Below, one piece after another: positions 1 through 7,424 of a DNA stretch of 42,360 bases; the stretch's first letter is position 1, and each line of letters starts with the position of its first letter. The stretch is taken from positions 1 to 42,360 of the forward strand of contig NZ_JAFBFA010000042.1 of the NCBI RefSeq assembly GCF_016909015.1. The letters are read 5' to 3'. A program made the translations under genes and the position numbers. The stretch is from Gracilibacillus alcaliphilus (lineage in GTDB: Bacteria > Bacillota > Bacilli > Bacillales > Amphibacillaceae). Below the pieces are notes generated by a model. The model did not search any database and had not been told where the DNA came from. It worked only from the letters and a program-made list of their open reading frames with translations.

Positions 1-207
1 TCTGACCCGAATACTTCATTTAGTCCCTCTTCTTGTAGTAGTGTTAATCTATCAACGGAAGCAGATATTAAAAAAAGGATAGGGGAGTATTATCAACTGT
101 TTAGTTATCTCGATCTCGTAGGAACAGGCGAACAAGTATATCATGAAATATTAAGTAACTGGAATACAGACAAAGCGTATCAGGTTAATAGCTGTGGTAA
201 CTGGTAA
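1..207 (+). CDS. C-terminal end of an unidentified protein (5' truncated by window)
   Basis: An open frame runs from the first base to a TAA at 205-207 and gives 68 residues ending in NSCGNW. The start lies outside the window. The fragment is polar, with an S/T-rich beginning followed by a probable helix around KKRIGEYYQLFSYLDL, and it has two cysteines, one of them near the C-terminus. I do not recognise a family. A perfect 17-bp hairpin begins 50 bases after the stop, which supports a real gene end here. It could be the tail of a secreted or lipid-anchored protein, but nothing visible proves that. Confidence 0.5.
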   Translation, partial: SDPNTSFSPSSCSSVNLSTEADIKKRIGEYYQLFSYLDLVGTGEQVYHEILSNWNTDKAYQVNSCGNW

Positions 208-257
208 GCATTGTTAAAGAGGCGTTGCCATAAGACCGCATAAAATAATAACTATAT

Positions 258-307
258 ATTGTTTAGTCCTTATCTTTTTTTATTATTTTGGATAAGGACT
301 AAACAAT
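258..307 (+). terminator. Rho-independent terminator after the truncated first gene
   Basis: Perfect 17-bp inverted repeat (258-274 with 291-307) around an AT-rich 16-nt loop, followed by a T-rich tail (TTTTAGTTTTT). The stem itself is AT-rich, but its length makes it stable. The tail fits the + strand. Confidence 0.8.
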
Positions 308-358
308 TTTAGTTTTTACAGTAAAATTTATTAGAAGACTTTCCACCATTGGGATTCG

Positions 359-388
359 AGCCTACCGGAGTGTAGGCTTCTTTTCTTT
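359..388 (+). terminator. Possible second terminator
   Basis: A 7-bp stem AGCCTAC/GTAGGCT (359-365 with 372-378) has a 6-nt loop and a TCTTTTCTTTT tail. It lies in the 251-nt space before the leftward gene at 459 and could be a backup terminator for the first gene. The short stem keeps confidence low. Confidence 0.35.
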
Positions 389-458
389 TACATACAGGTT
401 CACTAACTCTTTCATAATACCTTTAACAAGTGAGGTACTGCTCATATCTATATTTTAC

Positions 459-743
459 TTAAAAATCTTGCCTCAAGTATAAAACATCATTCGAACTAGT
501 AAATGCATAGACATCATTTTTGCTACGTTCCATTAACTTCTTTAGTGCAAATTTCTTTTCTTTCCTAGTAATAGGTTTATCCCCGCGAGAAATACTTATG
601 ATCTGACCATCTTTACTAAATTCGTGAACAAATCGTGTTGTCATACTATCATAAATTTCAAATTCAGAATCAGGCCATTGACTGGTCTTTTTCATTTGCC
701 AAACAATAAATCTTAAGTCCTCAGTTACATTTTTTACTTTCAT
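459..743 (-). CDS. Hypothetical protein, 94 aa
   Basis: Ninety-four residues, starting at the ATG at 743-741 with a good Shine-Dalgarno AAGGAGTGA nine bases upstream. The protein is small, charged and mixed alpha/beta in character, with no membrane segment or signal peptide. Visible blocks are LRFIVWQMKK near the start, a strand-like FEIYDSMTTRFVHEF, a basic RKEKKFALKKLMER helix and a strand-like DVLYLRQDF at the end. I do not recognise a family. It is divergent from the WYL-YolD pair, and one LexA-like box (773-784) lies 30 bases upstream of its start, so it may share SOS control. That is inference. Confidence 0.7.
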   Translation of the reverse strand: MKVKNVTEDLRFIVWQMKKTSQWPDSEFEIYDSMTTRFVHEFSKDGQIISISRGDKPITRKEKKFALKKLMERSKNDVYAFTSSNDVLYLRQDF

Positions 744-772
744 AAAAAATCACTCCTTGTTAAATAATAACA

Positions 773-816
773 GTACATATGTTCTTGTTTTTATGATATA
801 ATAAGAACTAACGTTC
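773..816 (+). promoter_or_regulatory. SOS promoter with two LexA (DinR) boxes
   Basis: An extended -10 TGATATAAT (TG at 794-795, TATAAT at 797-802) is flanked by two matches to the Bacillus LexA box GAAC-N4-GTTC. Box 2, GAACTAACGTTC at 805-816, is perfect in both half-sites and would cover the transcription start. Box 1, GTACATATGTTC at 773-784, has one mismatch and lies over the -35 region. Repressor on either box should block the promoter. Box 1 also lies just upstream of the divergent gene at 459-743. Confidence 0.8.
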
Positions 817-843
817 GTCAATAAAAATGATGGAGGGATAAAT

Positions 844-1059
844 ATGATGGGATTATTAACTAACTCATTAGAAAAAAAAGGAAAAATTATGATTTACTAT
901 ATGGACAATCAAAATATAGTTACTCAGAGGATTGTAAGAGTGATTAAGGTGGAAGATAATCGATTGATTGCTTATTGCTACTATAGACAGCAGGTGCGCT
1001 CATTTAAAATAGATAACATTTTATCATGTGGATCAGTGAAAGGGAGAGTAGGAGCATGA
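844..1059 (+). CDS. Small WYL-domain protein of the SOS/YolD neighbourhood
   Basis: Seventy-one residues after GGAGGGAT with ATG at 844 (a second ATG at 847 is possible). The protein is a single small beta-barrel-like module: an N-terminal MGLLTNSLEKK, strands around KIMIYYMDN and QRIVRVIKVEDNRLIAYCYYR, and a C-terminal RSFKIDNILSC. The last motif matches the R-x-F-x-x-D-x-I pattern ending WYL-type ligand-sensing domains. Such mini-WYL proteins occur in Bacillaceae beside YolD and the Y-family polymerase UvrX/YqjW. The stop overlaps the next start (ATGA), so the two are translationally coupled. Its biochemical role is unknown; ssDNA or nucleotide sensing would be a guess. Confidence 0.75.
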   Translation: MMGLLTNSLEKKGKIMIYYMDNQNIVTQRIVRVIKVEDNRLIAYCYYRQQVRSFKIDNILSCGSVKGRVGA

Positions 1060-1373
1060 ATGTCAATGATCGAGGAAATAAAAAGTGGTCAGCTATGATG
1101 TTGCCAGAACATGTTGTTGAACTTAAAAAGTTGAAAAAAGAAGTGTCACTACAACAAAAACCATCAATTGATGAACAACAATTTCAGGAGTTTAATTTTC
1201 GTTTGGCTTTAGCCCAAAAAGACAATTTGTGTGTAGAAGTGAAATATTTCCATTCAGGAAGCATAAAAATTGTAAAAGGATATGTGGATATGATTAATTA
1301 TGTAGATCAATTTATGGTGATTGAAGGTATTAAATTAAATCCTGTTGAAATATTAGACGTAATAATCACATAA
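1056..1373 (+). CDS. YolD-like family protein
   Basis: One hundred and five residues from the ATG at 1056, which overlaps the WYL gene's stop by four bases and is preceded by AGGGAG and AGGAG; an upstream in-frame ATG at 1026 has no ribosome site. The N-terminus (DRGNKKWSAMMLPEHVVELK) is the signature of YolD proteins, followed by a charged helix and a C-terminal beta segment (VEVKYFHSGSIKIVKGYV, then KLNPVEILDV). Family members usually accompany the UV-damage polymerases UvrX/YqjW and are SOS-induced. Here no polymerase gene follows, so the pair stands alone. The biochemical function is not established. Confidence 0.8.
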   Translation: MNVNDRGNKKWSAMMLPEHVVELKKLKKEVSLQQKPSIDEQQFQEFNFRLALAQKDNLCVEVKYFHSGSIKIVKGYVDMINYVDQFMVIEGIKLNPVEILDVIIT

Positions 1374-1705
1374 AAAAGGACATCCCATGTTTTTATTTGG
1401 GGTGTCCACGTATTGTCCACATAAAGTACACGGAATGTACATAAGGTAATATTTTCTATTTATTACTTAGAATAAATAAGTATGCTATTTATTGTTTTAT
1501 CAATCTGTAGATATGTTAATGTTAGCCATTTATATGGTGATATATATTTGCAAGATATAAATGTTTTTAGGTTGGTTGGTTACTTTATAATCTTGCAAGA
1601 CATTATTTTATCACGGTTTAAAGTTACTTTCCAGTCTTTAAAAGTGATTTGTAAATAACAGTCTAGATTTACATCAAATGTTGTTTGAATTTTGTTTTTG
1701 AAAAA
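1374..1705. other. Intergenic, AT-rich, no gene seen
   Basis: Directly after the YolD stop lies an imperfect hairpin (GGACATCCC at 1378-1386 with GGGGTGTCC at 1399-1407) without a T-run, so it is at best a weak terminator. The heptamer TGTCCAC occurs twice within 1400-1425. The rest is AT-rich, with no credible coding frame or promoter that I can defend. Confidence 0.5.
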
Positions 1706-1743
1706 AATGGAGAAAATGCACCGTATGTGCACCTTTCTCCATT
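1706..1743 (-). terminator. Terminator of the DUF4064 gene
   Basis: Ten-base-pair outer stem (1706-1715 with 1734-1743) and a 5-bp inner stem TGCAC/GTGCA around a 5-nt loop. A run of A at 1701-1707 becomes the U-tract on the minus strand. It lies 40 nt past the stop of the leftward membrane-protein gene. Confidence 0.8.
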
Positions 1744-1782
1744 AAGAAGTTTAAATCATGAATTTTATTGGAATAATCCTAT

Positions 1783-2127
1783 CTAAGCAGCTGCTTTCTG
1801 CTCTTTATCTTTTTTGAAGACACCCATAAAACCTGCAATTCCAATTAAAATTGCGGAAATTAAATAAAACATAGAAATACTTATAAGGCCCCCAATTGCT
1901 GAAATTAATAATAAAATACCACCGAACTTGGCTTTTGACTTAACGACAACTGAACCCACAATAGCTAATGCGGAAAATAAGAAGGCTGCCCAGCCTAAGC
2001 CAGTAACTTCACTGGTACCTGTTTCACTAAATGCAGCATCTATACCGCCAACAAATAAAGCGAACATAGCACCAAAAAATCCAAAAATACCTCCAATTAA
2101 TCCCAATACAAATTCTGTAGTTCTCAT
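1783..2127 (-). CDS. DUF4064 membrane protein
   Basis: One hundred and fourteen residues from the ATG at 2127-2125 behind an AAGGGGGT ribosome site. Three or four hydrophobic stretches are visible: VLGLIGGIFGFFGAMFALFV (7-27), WAAFLFSALAIVGSVVV (46-62), and a glycine-rich pair from GGILLLISAIGG to GIAGFMGVF (69-104). It ends in a charged tail, KKDKEQKAAA. The RTTEFVLGLIGGIFGF beginning and the VKSKAKFGGILLLISAIGG block are typical of DUF4064 proteins. Function is unknown; members are small integral membrane proteins, often stand-alone as here. Its own terminator and a repeat-bearing upstream region indicate a monocistronic unit. Confidence 0.8.
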   Translation of the reverse strand: MRTTEFVLGLIGGIFGFFGAMFALFVGGIDAAFSETGTSEVTGLGWAAFLFSALAIVGSVVVKSKAKFGGILLLISAIGGLISISMFYLISAILIGIAGFMGVFKKDKEQKAAA

Positions 2128-2161
2128 ACAACTACCCCCTTAAAAAATTTTTTTATGTAAT

Positions 2162-2195
2162 CTGTACAAAGGTATAGTTAGATCTATCTGTACAG
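2162..2195 (-). promoter_or_regulatory. Candidate operator: paired CTGTACA sites upstream of the DUF4064 gene
   Basis: CTGTACA occurs at 2162-2168 and CTGTACAG at 2188-2194/5, 26 bp apart, each around the palindrome TGTACA. A -10-like TATACC on the minus strand lies between them. The spacing suggests a dimer-binding operator, but the regulator is unknown. Confidence 0.35.
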
Positions 2196-2646
2196 TAATT
2201 ACCACCTGTTAATTATAAAATATTTGAAATTAATCGTTAATGTATGTAATGATAAAATATACCTATATGAATGTTAAAATTTTTAGTTTCAAGAATAATT
2301 TAACTAATTTATATTATAATAATCCTATTTTATCATGTTTCTAAAACAGAAAAAATAAAAATTGCTAAAAATGTAAGCTGATTATGAAATTCCATTCCCT
2401 TATAGTCATCCATGTTCAAGAAGTATAGATCAATAGAACCAATCTTCCGATAATATAATGAATTTCCTCCTATTTGGATATCTTTATATTTTTTACGAGA
2501 AAAATCTTGTGAAAGCTGTAGGAATGTCTCTTACATAAACAACGATGGCACTAATGAGGTAACATATAAGAGGAAAAGCATTTGGGCTAGTGAAAAATTG
2601 TCAGATCAAAGACGATAGCTGTTGTCAGTCAGAAAGTTGAAGTGAC
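2196..2646. other. Intergenic, no gene seen
   Basis: Very AT-rich between about 2200 and 2360, with no frame longer than a few dozen codons on either strand and no ribosome site followed by a plausible start. It probably holds the promoter of the leftward DUF4064 gene at its left side. I see no structured RNA here. Confidence 0.5.
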
Positions 2647-2689
2647 AAAAAGGCCTTCGCTCTATTCAATATAGAGCGAAGGCCTTTTT
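2647..2689 (-). terminator. Strong terminator after the beta-hydroxyacid dehydrogenase gene
   Basis: Perfect 19-bp inverted repeat (2647-2665 with 2671-2689) around a 5-nt loop TCAAT. The ends are A5 and T5 runs, so it could work in both directions. It lies 30 nt past the stop at 2719. Confidence 0.9.
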
Positions 2690-2718
2690 AAAAGAGAATA
2701 AACCAGTCCATGTCTGAT

Positions 2719-3585
2719 CTATTCCCCGTTATACCAAGCAATCAAAGCTTGCGTACCCCGATCTTCTAATCCTTTCTCAGCTAGTTCTTCGTATAATTCT
2801 AATGAAAGAGCAAGGCCTGGTGTGATGAGGTTCATTTTTTTGGCATTGGTTAAGGCGATTTTCATATCTTTAATAAAATGTTTGATGTAAAAGCCTGGAT
2901 CAGTATCATTTTTAATCATTCGCGGAGCTAAATTGGATAACGACCAACTTCCGGCAGCTCCGGTTGAGATGCTTTTCAATACACGGACAGGGTCAAGCCC
3001 GGCTTTTTTGGCGTACATAATGGCTTCTGTTACCCCAATCATATTCGAGGCGATAGCGACTTGATTAGCCATTTTGGTATGCTGTCCAGCCCCTGGAGGT
3101 CCTTGTAGTACGATATTTTCTCCCATTAATTCGAAGATGGGGAGCATTGCTTCAAAATCTGACGGGGTACCGCCAACCATAATCGCCAGCTTGGCATTTA
3201 TCGCACCTACATCTCCGCCAGATACCGGGGCATCTAAGCTATGTAATCCTTTGGCAGCAGCAGCTTGATAAATCTTTTCGGCTAATAGTGGATCTGAGGT
3301 CGTCATATCGATGAGAAAGGTACCTGTATTAGCATTGGCAATAATTCCGTTCTCGCCTAAGTAAACCCCTTCGACATCTTGCGGGTAGCCAACCATGGTG
3401 ATAACTACATCCGACTGCTGCGTCAAACGGGCGGCATCGTCTTGCCAAACGGCGCCATCCTCTATTAGGTCTAACGCTTTTGCCTTCGTCCGTGTATACA
3501 CATGTACTGGATGTCCTGCCTCCATTAAGTGGCGAGCCATACTTTTCCCCATCACGCCCGTTCCAATAAAACCAACTGTTTTCAT
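2719..3585 (-). CDS. NAD(P)-dependent beta-hydroxyacid dehydrogenase (YkwC / 3-hydroxyisobutyrate dehydrogenase family)
   Basis: A cytosolic enzyme of 288 residues, the usual length. The N-terminal Rossmann motif GFIGTGVMG (5-13) binds the dinucleotide. The substrate-binding signature DAPVSGGDVGA starts at residue 118, with SGG at 122-124. The catalytic lysine is K171 in GAGQHTKMANQ, and the all-alpha C-terminal domain follows. It should oxidise a short beta-hydroxyacid (3-hydroxyisobutyrate, tartronate semialdehyde or similar); the substrate cannot be read from sequence. The closest match I recall is B. subtilis YkwC. Start: ATG at 3585-3583 after GAGGAGATG. It is monocistronic with its own terminator. 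A glycerate kinase lies 20 kb away, so a tartronate-semialdehyde link is conceivable but not linked by context. Confidence 0.88.
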   Translation of the reverse strand: MKTVGFIGTGVMGKSMARHLMEAGHPVHVYTRTKAKALDLIEDGAVWQDDAARLTQQSDVVITMVGYPQDVEGVYLGENGIIANANTGTFLIDMTTSDPLLAEKIYQAAAAKGLHSLDAPVSGGDVGAINAKLAIMVGGTPSDFEAMLPIFELMGENIVLQGPPGAGQHTKMANQVAIASNMIGVTEAIMYAKKAGLDPVRVLKSISTGAAGSWSLSNLAPRMIKNDTDPGFYIKHFIKDMKIALTNAKKMNLITPGLALSLELYEELAEKGLEDRGTQALIAWYNGE

Positions 3586-3694
3586 CTAGTATCATCTCCT
3601 CGATTAGAAATTAAGCAACCGATTACATATTATTAATGTAACAAAAATAGCCAAGAGAAGAAAATAAAATGCGCAACAGCATTTTTTAAGAACA

Positions 3695-3840
3695 AAAGCG
3701 CAGAGCGCCCGTTCAGCAACGTACGAACTGGACTGAAGCGTAGGAGATAAAGGCAACACGGCGACGTAAGGAGTCGATGTTAACTTATCGTACGACGCTG
3801 AGGGAAGTTGCGCTAGTTGCTGGGCGCTCGGAGCTAGACG
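3695..3840. repeat. Long imperfect-palindrome intergenic repeat of the Bacillaceae type
   Basis: About 146 bp, GC-richer than its surroundings, running from AAAGCGCAGAGCGCCC to GGGCGCTCGGAGCTAGAC. The ends pair: AGCGCC[CGTT]CAGCAAC at 3704-3720 with GTTGCTGGGCGCT at 3816-3828. Inner arms also pair (CGTAC near 3720 with GTACG near 3790; AACACGGCGAC with GTCGATGTT around 3754-3781). I recall similar GCGC...GGAGCTAGAC elements scattered between genes of Oceanobacillus, Lysinibacillus and relatives. No coding capacity is visible. It sits between two convergence-free minus-strand genes. Confidence 0.7.
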
Positions 3841-3906
3841 TGGCTATTCGTTTGCAAATAGTTATCCACAAGCGAGTATTTTATAATTTCCTAGACCATA
3901 AAAAAA

Positions 3907-3936
3907 GAAAACAAGCAGATTATTCCGCTTGTTTTC
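3907..3936 (-). terminator. Terminator of htrB
   Basis: Perfect 10-bp stem GAAAACAAGC/GCTTGTTTTC (3907-3916 with 3927-3936) and a 10-nt loop. The A-run at 3900-3906 supplies the U-tract on the minus strand. It lies 11 nt beyond the htrB stop. Confidence 0.9.
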
Positions 3937-3947
3937 TGTAGAGAGTC

Positions 3948-5147
3948 TTACATATTTTCTTGTTCTGTGAGTGTTAGGGTAGTGGTTTGTAAGTTTCCAT
4001 CGCGATAAAAGGTAATATTAACTTCATCTCCTACAGCTGTTTCACTGTATAGGTATTGTTTTAGGTCTAACATGGATTCAATCTCTTTTTCATCTATTTT
4101 GGTGATGACATCATAACGTTCTAATCCAGCTTCATCAGCAGGAGAATTAGGTTCAATTTGAGCAATCACTACCCCATTCTCTACACTTTCATCTAGCTTC
4201 AATGTTTCTTGGACGTTTCGAGTTGGAACAGTAGAAAGATCAACAGCGCTAAGTCCTAGGAAAGGACGAACTACTTGATTGTTCGTTTCTAGTTGGTCAA
4301 TGATTGGTTTAGCATCATCAATTGGAATTGCAAAACCAATTCCTTCTACTTGGGCTTGTGCAATCTTCATCGAGTTAATCCCTATTAACTTACCATCTGC
4401 ATTAATCAAGGCACCACCACTGTTACCAGGGTTAATAGCTGCATCTGTTTGGATCACACTGGTTGTCCAATCGGGCTGCCCATCTTGATTTAAATCTATA
4501 TCAACGGAACGATCTAAGCCGCTAATAATACCTTGTGTTACAGACCCAGCAAACTCTTGACCTAATGGGTTACCGATGGCAATTGCTGTTTCTCCTACAG
4601 AAATATCATTGGAAGATCCCATCTCGGCTACCGTAGTTACTTCATCATTGGGAATGCGTAATACAGCTAGGTCTGTTAATTGATCGGTTCCGAGTACCTC
4701 AGCAGGGACATGCTCACCGTTTGTTAAGGTAACCTCCACTTCCTGAGCACCTTCTACCACATGGTTATTGGTGACAACATATGCATATTCCCCATCATCT
4801 TTATATACAACTCCGGAACCAGTACCAGCAGCGTCAGATTCCTCCCAGAGATTAACTTGTTGGATATTGGAGATACCAACTACGGCATCAGATACTTTCT
4901 TGACAGCAGCACTGACTATATTGGCAGTGTCTGTATTCACTAGATTTGTTGCAGCAGTGCTATTATCTTCTCCGGCTACTTCTTGAGTTGGGGCTTCTGT
5001 ACTATCTCCAGCCGCCTCTGGTTCATCATGTACCATATTCCAAAAAATTCCGCCAGTGAACAGCGCTGCGATCACACCGCCAGCTACTCCGCTCATTAGC
5101 ATAGGTAAGGTATTTTTTTCTTTTTTAGTAGATTGATTTGATTCCAT
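3948..5147 (-). CDS. htrB: HtrA-family membrane-anchored serine protease (HtrB/YvtA)
   Basis: A quality-control protease of 399 residues facing the outside of the membrane. An N-terminal anchor spans about residues 14-36 (LPMLMSGVAGGVIAALFTGG), followed by an acidic linker. The trypsin-like domain carries the triad H129 (TNNHVV), D159 (TDLAVL) and S243 (NPGNSGGAL). A single PDZ domain covers about 295-390. It degrades or refolds misfolded secreted proteins. It is divergent from a CssR-CssS two-component system, the arrangement of B. subtilis htrB-cssRS, which favours HtrB over the paralogues HtrA and YyxA. The upstream region holds repeated CATATTTTCT elements that may bind CssR. Confidence 0.92.
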   Translation of the reverse strand: MESNQSTKKEKNTLPMLMSGVAGGVIAALFTGGIFWNMVHDEPEAAGDSTEAPTQEVAGEDNSTAATNLVNTDTANIVSAAVKKVSDAVVGISNIQQVNLWEESDAAGTGSGVVYKDDGEYAYVVTNNHVVEGAQEVEVTLTNGEHVPAEVLGTDQLTDLAVLRIPNDEVTTVAEMGSSNDISVGETAIAIGNPLGQEFAGSVTQGIISGLDRSVDIDLNQDGQPDWTTSVIQTDAAINPGNSGGALINADGKLIGINSMKIAQAQVEGIGFAIPIDDAKPIIDQLETNNQVVRPFLGLSAVDLSTVPTRNVQETLKLDESVENGVVIAQIEPNSPADEAGLERYDVITKIDEKEIESMLDLKQYLYSETAVGDEVNITFYRDGNLQTTTLTLTEQENM

Positions 5148-5193
5148 ATATATTCACAGCCTTTCTTGAATGGTTATTAAATTTCTTACTGTT

Positions 5194-5304
5194 ATCATAC
5201 TATTTATTTAAGGTACATTGATGTGATATTTGTAGAAAATATGTGTAAAAGTAACTAATTATCAATCATTACTTAAATTTTATTAGTAAATGTGAGAAAA
5301 TATG
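5194..5304 (-). promoter_or_regulatory. htrB promoter with candidate CssR-binding repeats
   Basis: On the minus strand a -10 TATGAT (5199-5194) has only a weak -35 (TCAATG), as expected for an activated promoter. Upstream, CATATTTTCT occurs twice in the same orientation (5243-5234 and 5304-5295), each followed within a few bases by an ACA-type extension. TTTTC-containing octamers upstream of the -35 are reported for B. subtilis htrA/htrB; assignment to CssR here is inference. Confidence 0.5.
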
Positions 5305-5379
5305 AATAAAAGCCGTCCATTCGTGGTTTTTCTGTTGCTGATGGCTTGTACGGTGATAAATACAAAGAGGTGAAAAAAG

Positions 5380-6069
5380 ATGAATCAATCTATATACATT
5401 GTAGAAGATGACGCAAATATTCGTGATATAGTAAAGGCTTATTTAGTAAAAGAAGGTTATCGTGTCACTTTGTTAAAAGATGCGGAAGAAGCATGGGAGC
5501 GTGCTCAAGACGGACAACCAGATATGTGGATCTTAGATATTATGCTGCCAGGTATGGATGGCTATGAATTGTGCAAGAGGATCCGGCAGGTTAGCGAAGT
5601 GCCGATTATAATTATTTCAGCAAAAGATGAGGAAGTCGATAAAATCTTAGGGTTAGAATTGGGAAGCGATGATTATTTAACCAAGCCATTTAGTCCTAGA
5701 GAACTAGTTGCCAGAATCAAGCGACTGTTTAAGAGAGCAGAGGCACAACCTGTACTAAAACAGGCAACAGATGATATCTTAAGGCTTGGCGCCTTAGAAA
5801 TCGATCAAGCCGGCCGAATTGTCCATTGGCATGATAAAGAAATTGATGTGACGTCCAAGGAATTTGATATGTTAGTGATTTTTACAAAACAGCCTAATCG
5901 TGCTTTTTCACGAGAAGAGTTATTAACCTTTGTTTGGGGAAATGATTACTTTGGCAGTGACCGGGCGGTAGATGACTTAGTCAAGCGTCTAAGAAAAAAG
6001 CTGGAACACTTGCCAATTGAAACGGTCTGGGGCTATGGCTACCGCTTAGAATATGAGGAACAGCAATGA
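5380..6069 (+). CDS. cssR: Secretion-stress response regulator CssR (OmpR/PhoB family)
   Basis: A DNA-binding response regulator of 229 residues. The receiver domain has the acidic pocket E9-D10-D11, the phospho-acceptor D53 (WILDIMLPGMDG), S80 and K102 (TKPF). A winged-helix domain covers about 130-225, ending in VWGYGYRL. Start: ATG at 5380 after GAGGTG. The stop overlaps the next gene by four bases (ATGA), so regulator and kinase are coupled. Position next to a divergent HtrA-type protease with adjoining kinase is that of CssR in B. subtilis. When phosphorylated it should activate htrB and other quality-control protease genes. Confidence 0.87.
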   Translation: MNQSIYIVEDDANIRDIVKAYLVKEGYRVTLLKDAEEAWERAQDGQPDMWILDIMLPGMDGYELCKRIRQVSEVPIIIISAKDEEVDKILGLELGSDDYLTKPFSPRELVARIKRLFKRAEAQPVLKQATDDILRLGALEIDQAGRIVHWHDKEIDVTSKEFDMLVIFTKQPNRAFSREELLTFVWGNDYFGSDRAVDDLVKRLRKKLEHLPIETVWGYGYRLEYEEQQ

Positions 6070-7424
6070 AACTTCAATATCAGCTAACGATTGCTTTTAC
6101 GACTTTATTAGTGGTCATTATGACACTGGCTGGCATTACGATTTATGCCCAAATGCTGCAGATGTTAATTAAGGATGAACAGCGGCAATTGGCAGATAAG
6201 GGTGAGCTTGTTGTTGATTTTATTTTGTCTCAAGGACTAAATAATACGGATAATGTTCATCGCTTACTACAGCTGATAAGTGAATATGACCTTGAAGTGT
6301 TTGCTTACGATGAAGGGAAGGAATATATTATTTTTTCCTCCATGCCTAATACAGAGATGCTGGAAAACTGGGTAGAGCATTATAATCTCAATAGTCCTTC
6401 ACAGCCCTTATGGCAAGGGGAAGAAGACCGTTATGTCGTATCGATTATTCCTTTTCTATCCCCGGTATCGACACAGCAATTAGTATTGCTCACGCCGTTG
6501 GATGATCTGCAGGGCGTTCAGAGCAGCTTGATCAATCGGTTAGTGATTATCTTTTTAATGGGAATCGCCGTAGCGGTCTTGCTTAGTCATTACTTAACAG
6601 TGAAACTGGTGACACCATTAACCCAATTGCGCCATCAGATGAAAAAGATTGAGAAGCGGCAATTCGATGATATGGAGACAATCAAGGCTAGCGGAGAGAT
6701 TAAGGAAGTGGAAGAAAGTGTGCGGGAAATGGCAGATGAATTGAACAGTTTTATTCAATCCCAGCGTCATTTCTTTCAAAATGCCAGTCATGAACTGAAG
6801 ACACCGTTGATGACTATTCAAGGCTATGCAGAAGGAATTCGTGATGGTATCTTTGATGGTGAGGAAAAAGACCGTGGATTTGATGTGATGGTTGCAGAGA
6901 TTAACCGTTTGAAGAAAATCATTAATGAAATTATTTTATTAGCCAAGCTGGATAGTGAACCGGAGCTGTATCAACCTGATGTAATTGATTTGACAGAGTT
7001 TATGGAACGGGTGATGGAACGTGCCTTGCCAATTGCCAGTGAGAAGGGAATTGACATTTCTCTCACACAAAATGAACAGGTACGCCTGTATGCAGATGAA
7101 GAGAAATTATTGCAGGCAGTGATGAATCTGGTTGCGAATGCAATTCGGCATGCAACTAGCAAAGTGGAGATCATGACAACGATTGAACAGAATAAGTTAA
7201 TGATGAAGGTTCAAGATGATGGGCAGGGAATTGATGACGAACTCTTAAAGAAAATCTTCCACCGTTTTATCAAAGGGGAGAGTGGAGATACTGGCTTAGG
7301 TTTAGCGATTGCCAGAGCGATTGTAGAGCAATCAGGCGGTACGATTAAAGCGATGAACAAGTCAGATCATGGTGCCTTATTTACGATTGCTTTCGCAAAA
7401 TTCGAAAAAAATCCAGAAAAATAA
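6066..7424 (+). CDS. cssS: Secretion-stress sensor histidine kinase CssS
   Basis: A membrane kinase of 452 residues, close to the 451 of B. subtilis CssS. Two transmembrane helices (about 7-29 and 157-176) flank an extracellular sensor of roughly 125 residues. A HAMP linker follows (about 177-230). The phospho-acceptor is H242 in NASHELKTPL. The ATPase domain shows the N box (NLVANAIRHA, N354 and N358), DDGQGID (384-390) and GDTGLGLAIA (407-416). It should sense accumulation of misfolded exported protein at the membrane-wall interface and phosphorylate CssR. It starts at an ATG overlapping the cssR stop. No terminator is obvious before typA, whose promoter lies just after the stop. Confidence 0.87.
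   Translation: MKLQYQLTIAFTTLLVVIMTLAGITIYAQMLQMLIKDEQRQLADKGELVVDFILSQGLNNTDNVHRLLQLISEYDLEVFAYDEGKEYIIFSSMPNTEMLENWVEHYNLNSPSQPLWQGEEDRYVVSIIPFLSPVSTQQLVLLTPLDDLQGVQSSLINRLVIIFLMGIAVAVLLSHYLTVKLVTPLTQLRHQMKKIEKRQFDDMETIKASGEIKEVEESVREMADELNSFIQSQRHFFQNASHELKTPLMTIQGYAEGIRDGIFDGEEKDRGFDVMVAEINRLKKIINEIILLAKLDSEPELYQPDVIDLTEFMERVMERALPIASEKGIDISLTQNEQVRLYADEEKLLQAVMNLVANAIRHATSKVEIMTTIEQNKLMMKVQDDGQGIDDELLKKIFHRFIKGESGDTGLGLAIARAIVEQSGGTIKAMNKSDHGALFTIAFAKFEKNPEK

Noticed and set aside
1928..2143. Open frame antisense to the DUF4064 gene
   Set aside because: Lies fully over a gene with recognised family features, has a low-complexity proline/asparagine-rich product and no ribosome site.
3862..3870. 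Perfect DnaA-box nonamer TTATCCACA
   Set aside because: Single copy with no cluster of boxes, no AT-rich unwinding element and no dnaA/dnaN genes nearby; chance occurrence or part of the neighbouring repeat is more likely than an origin.
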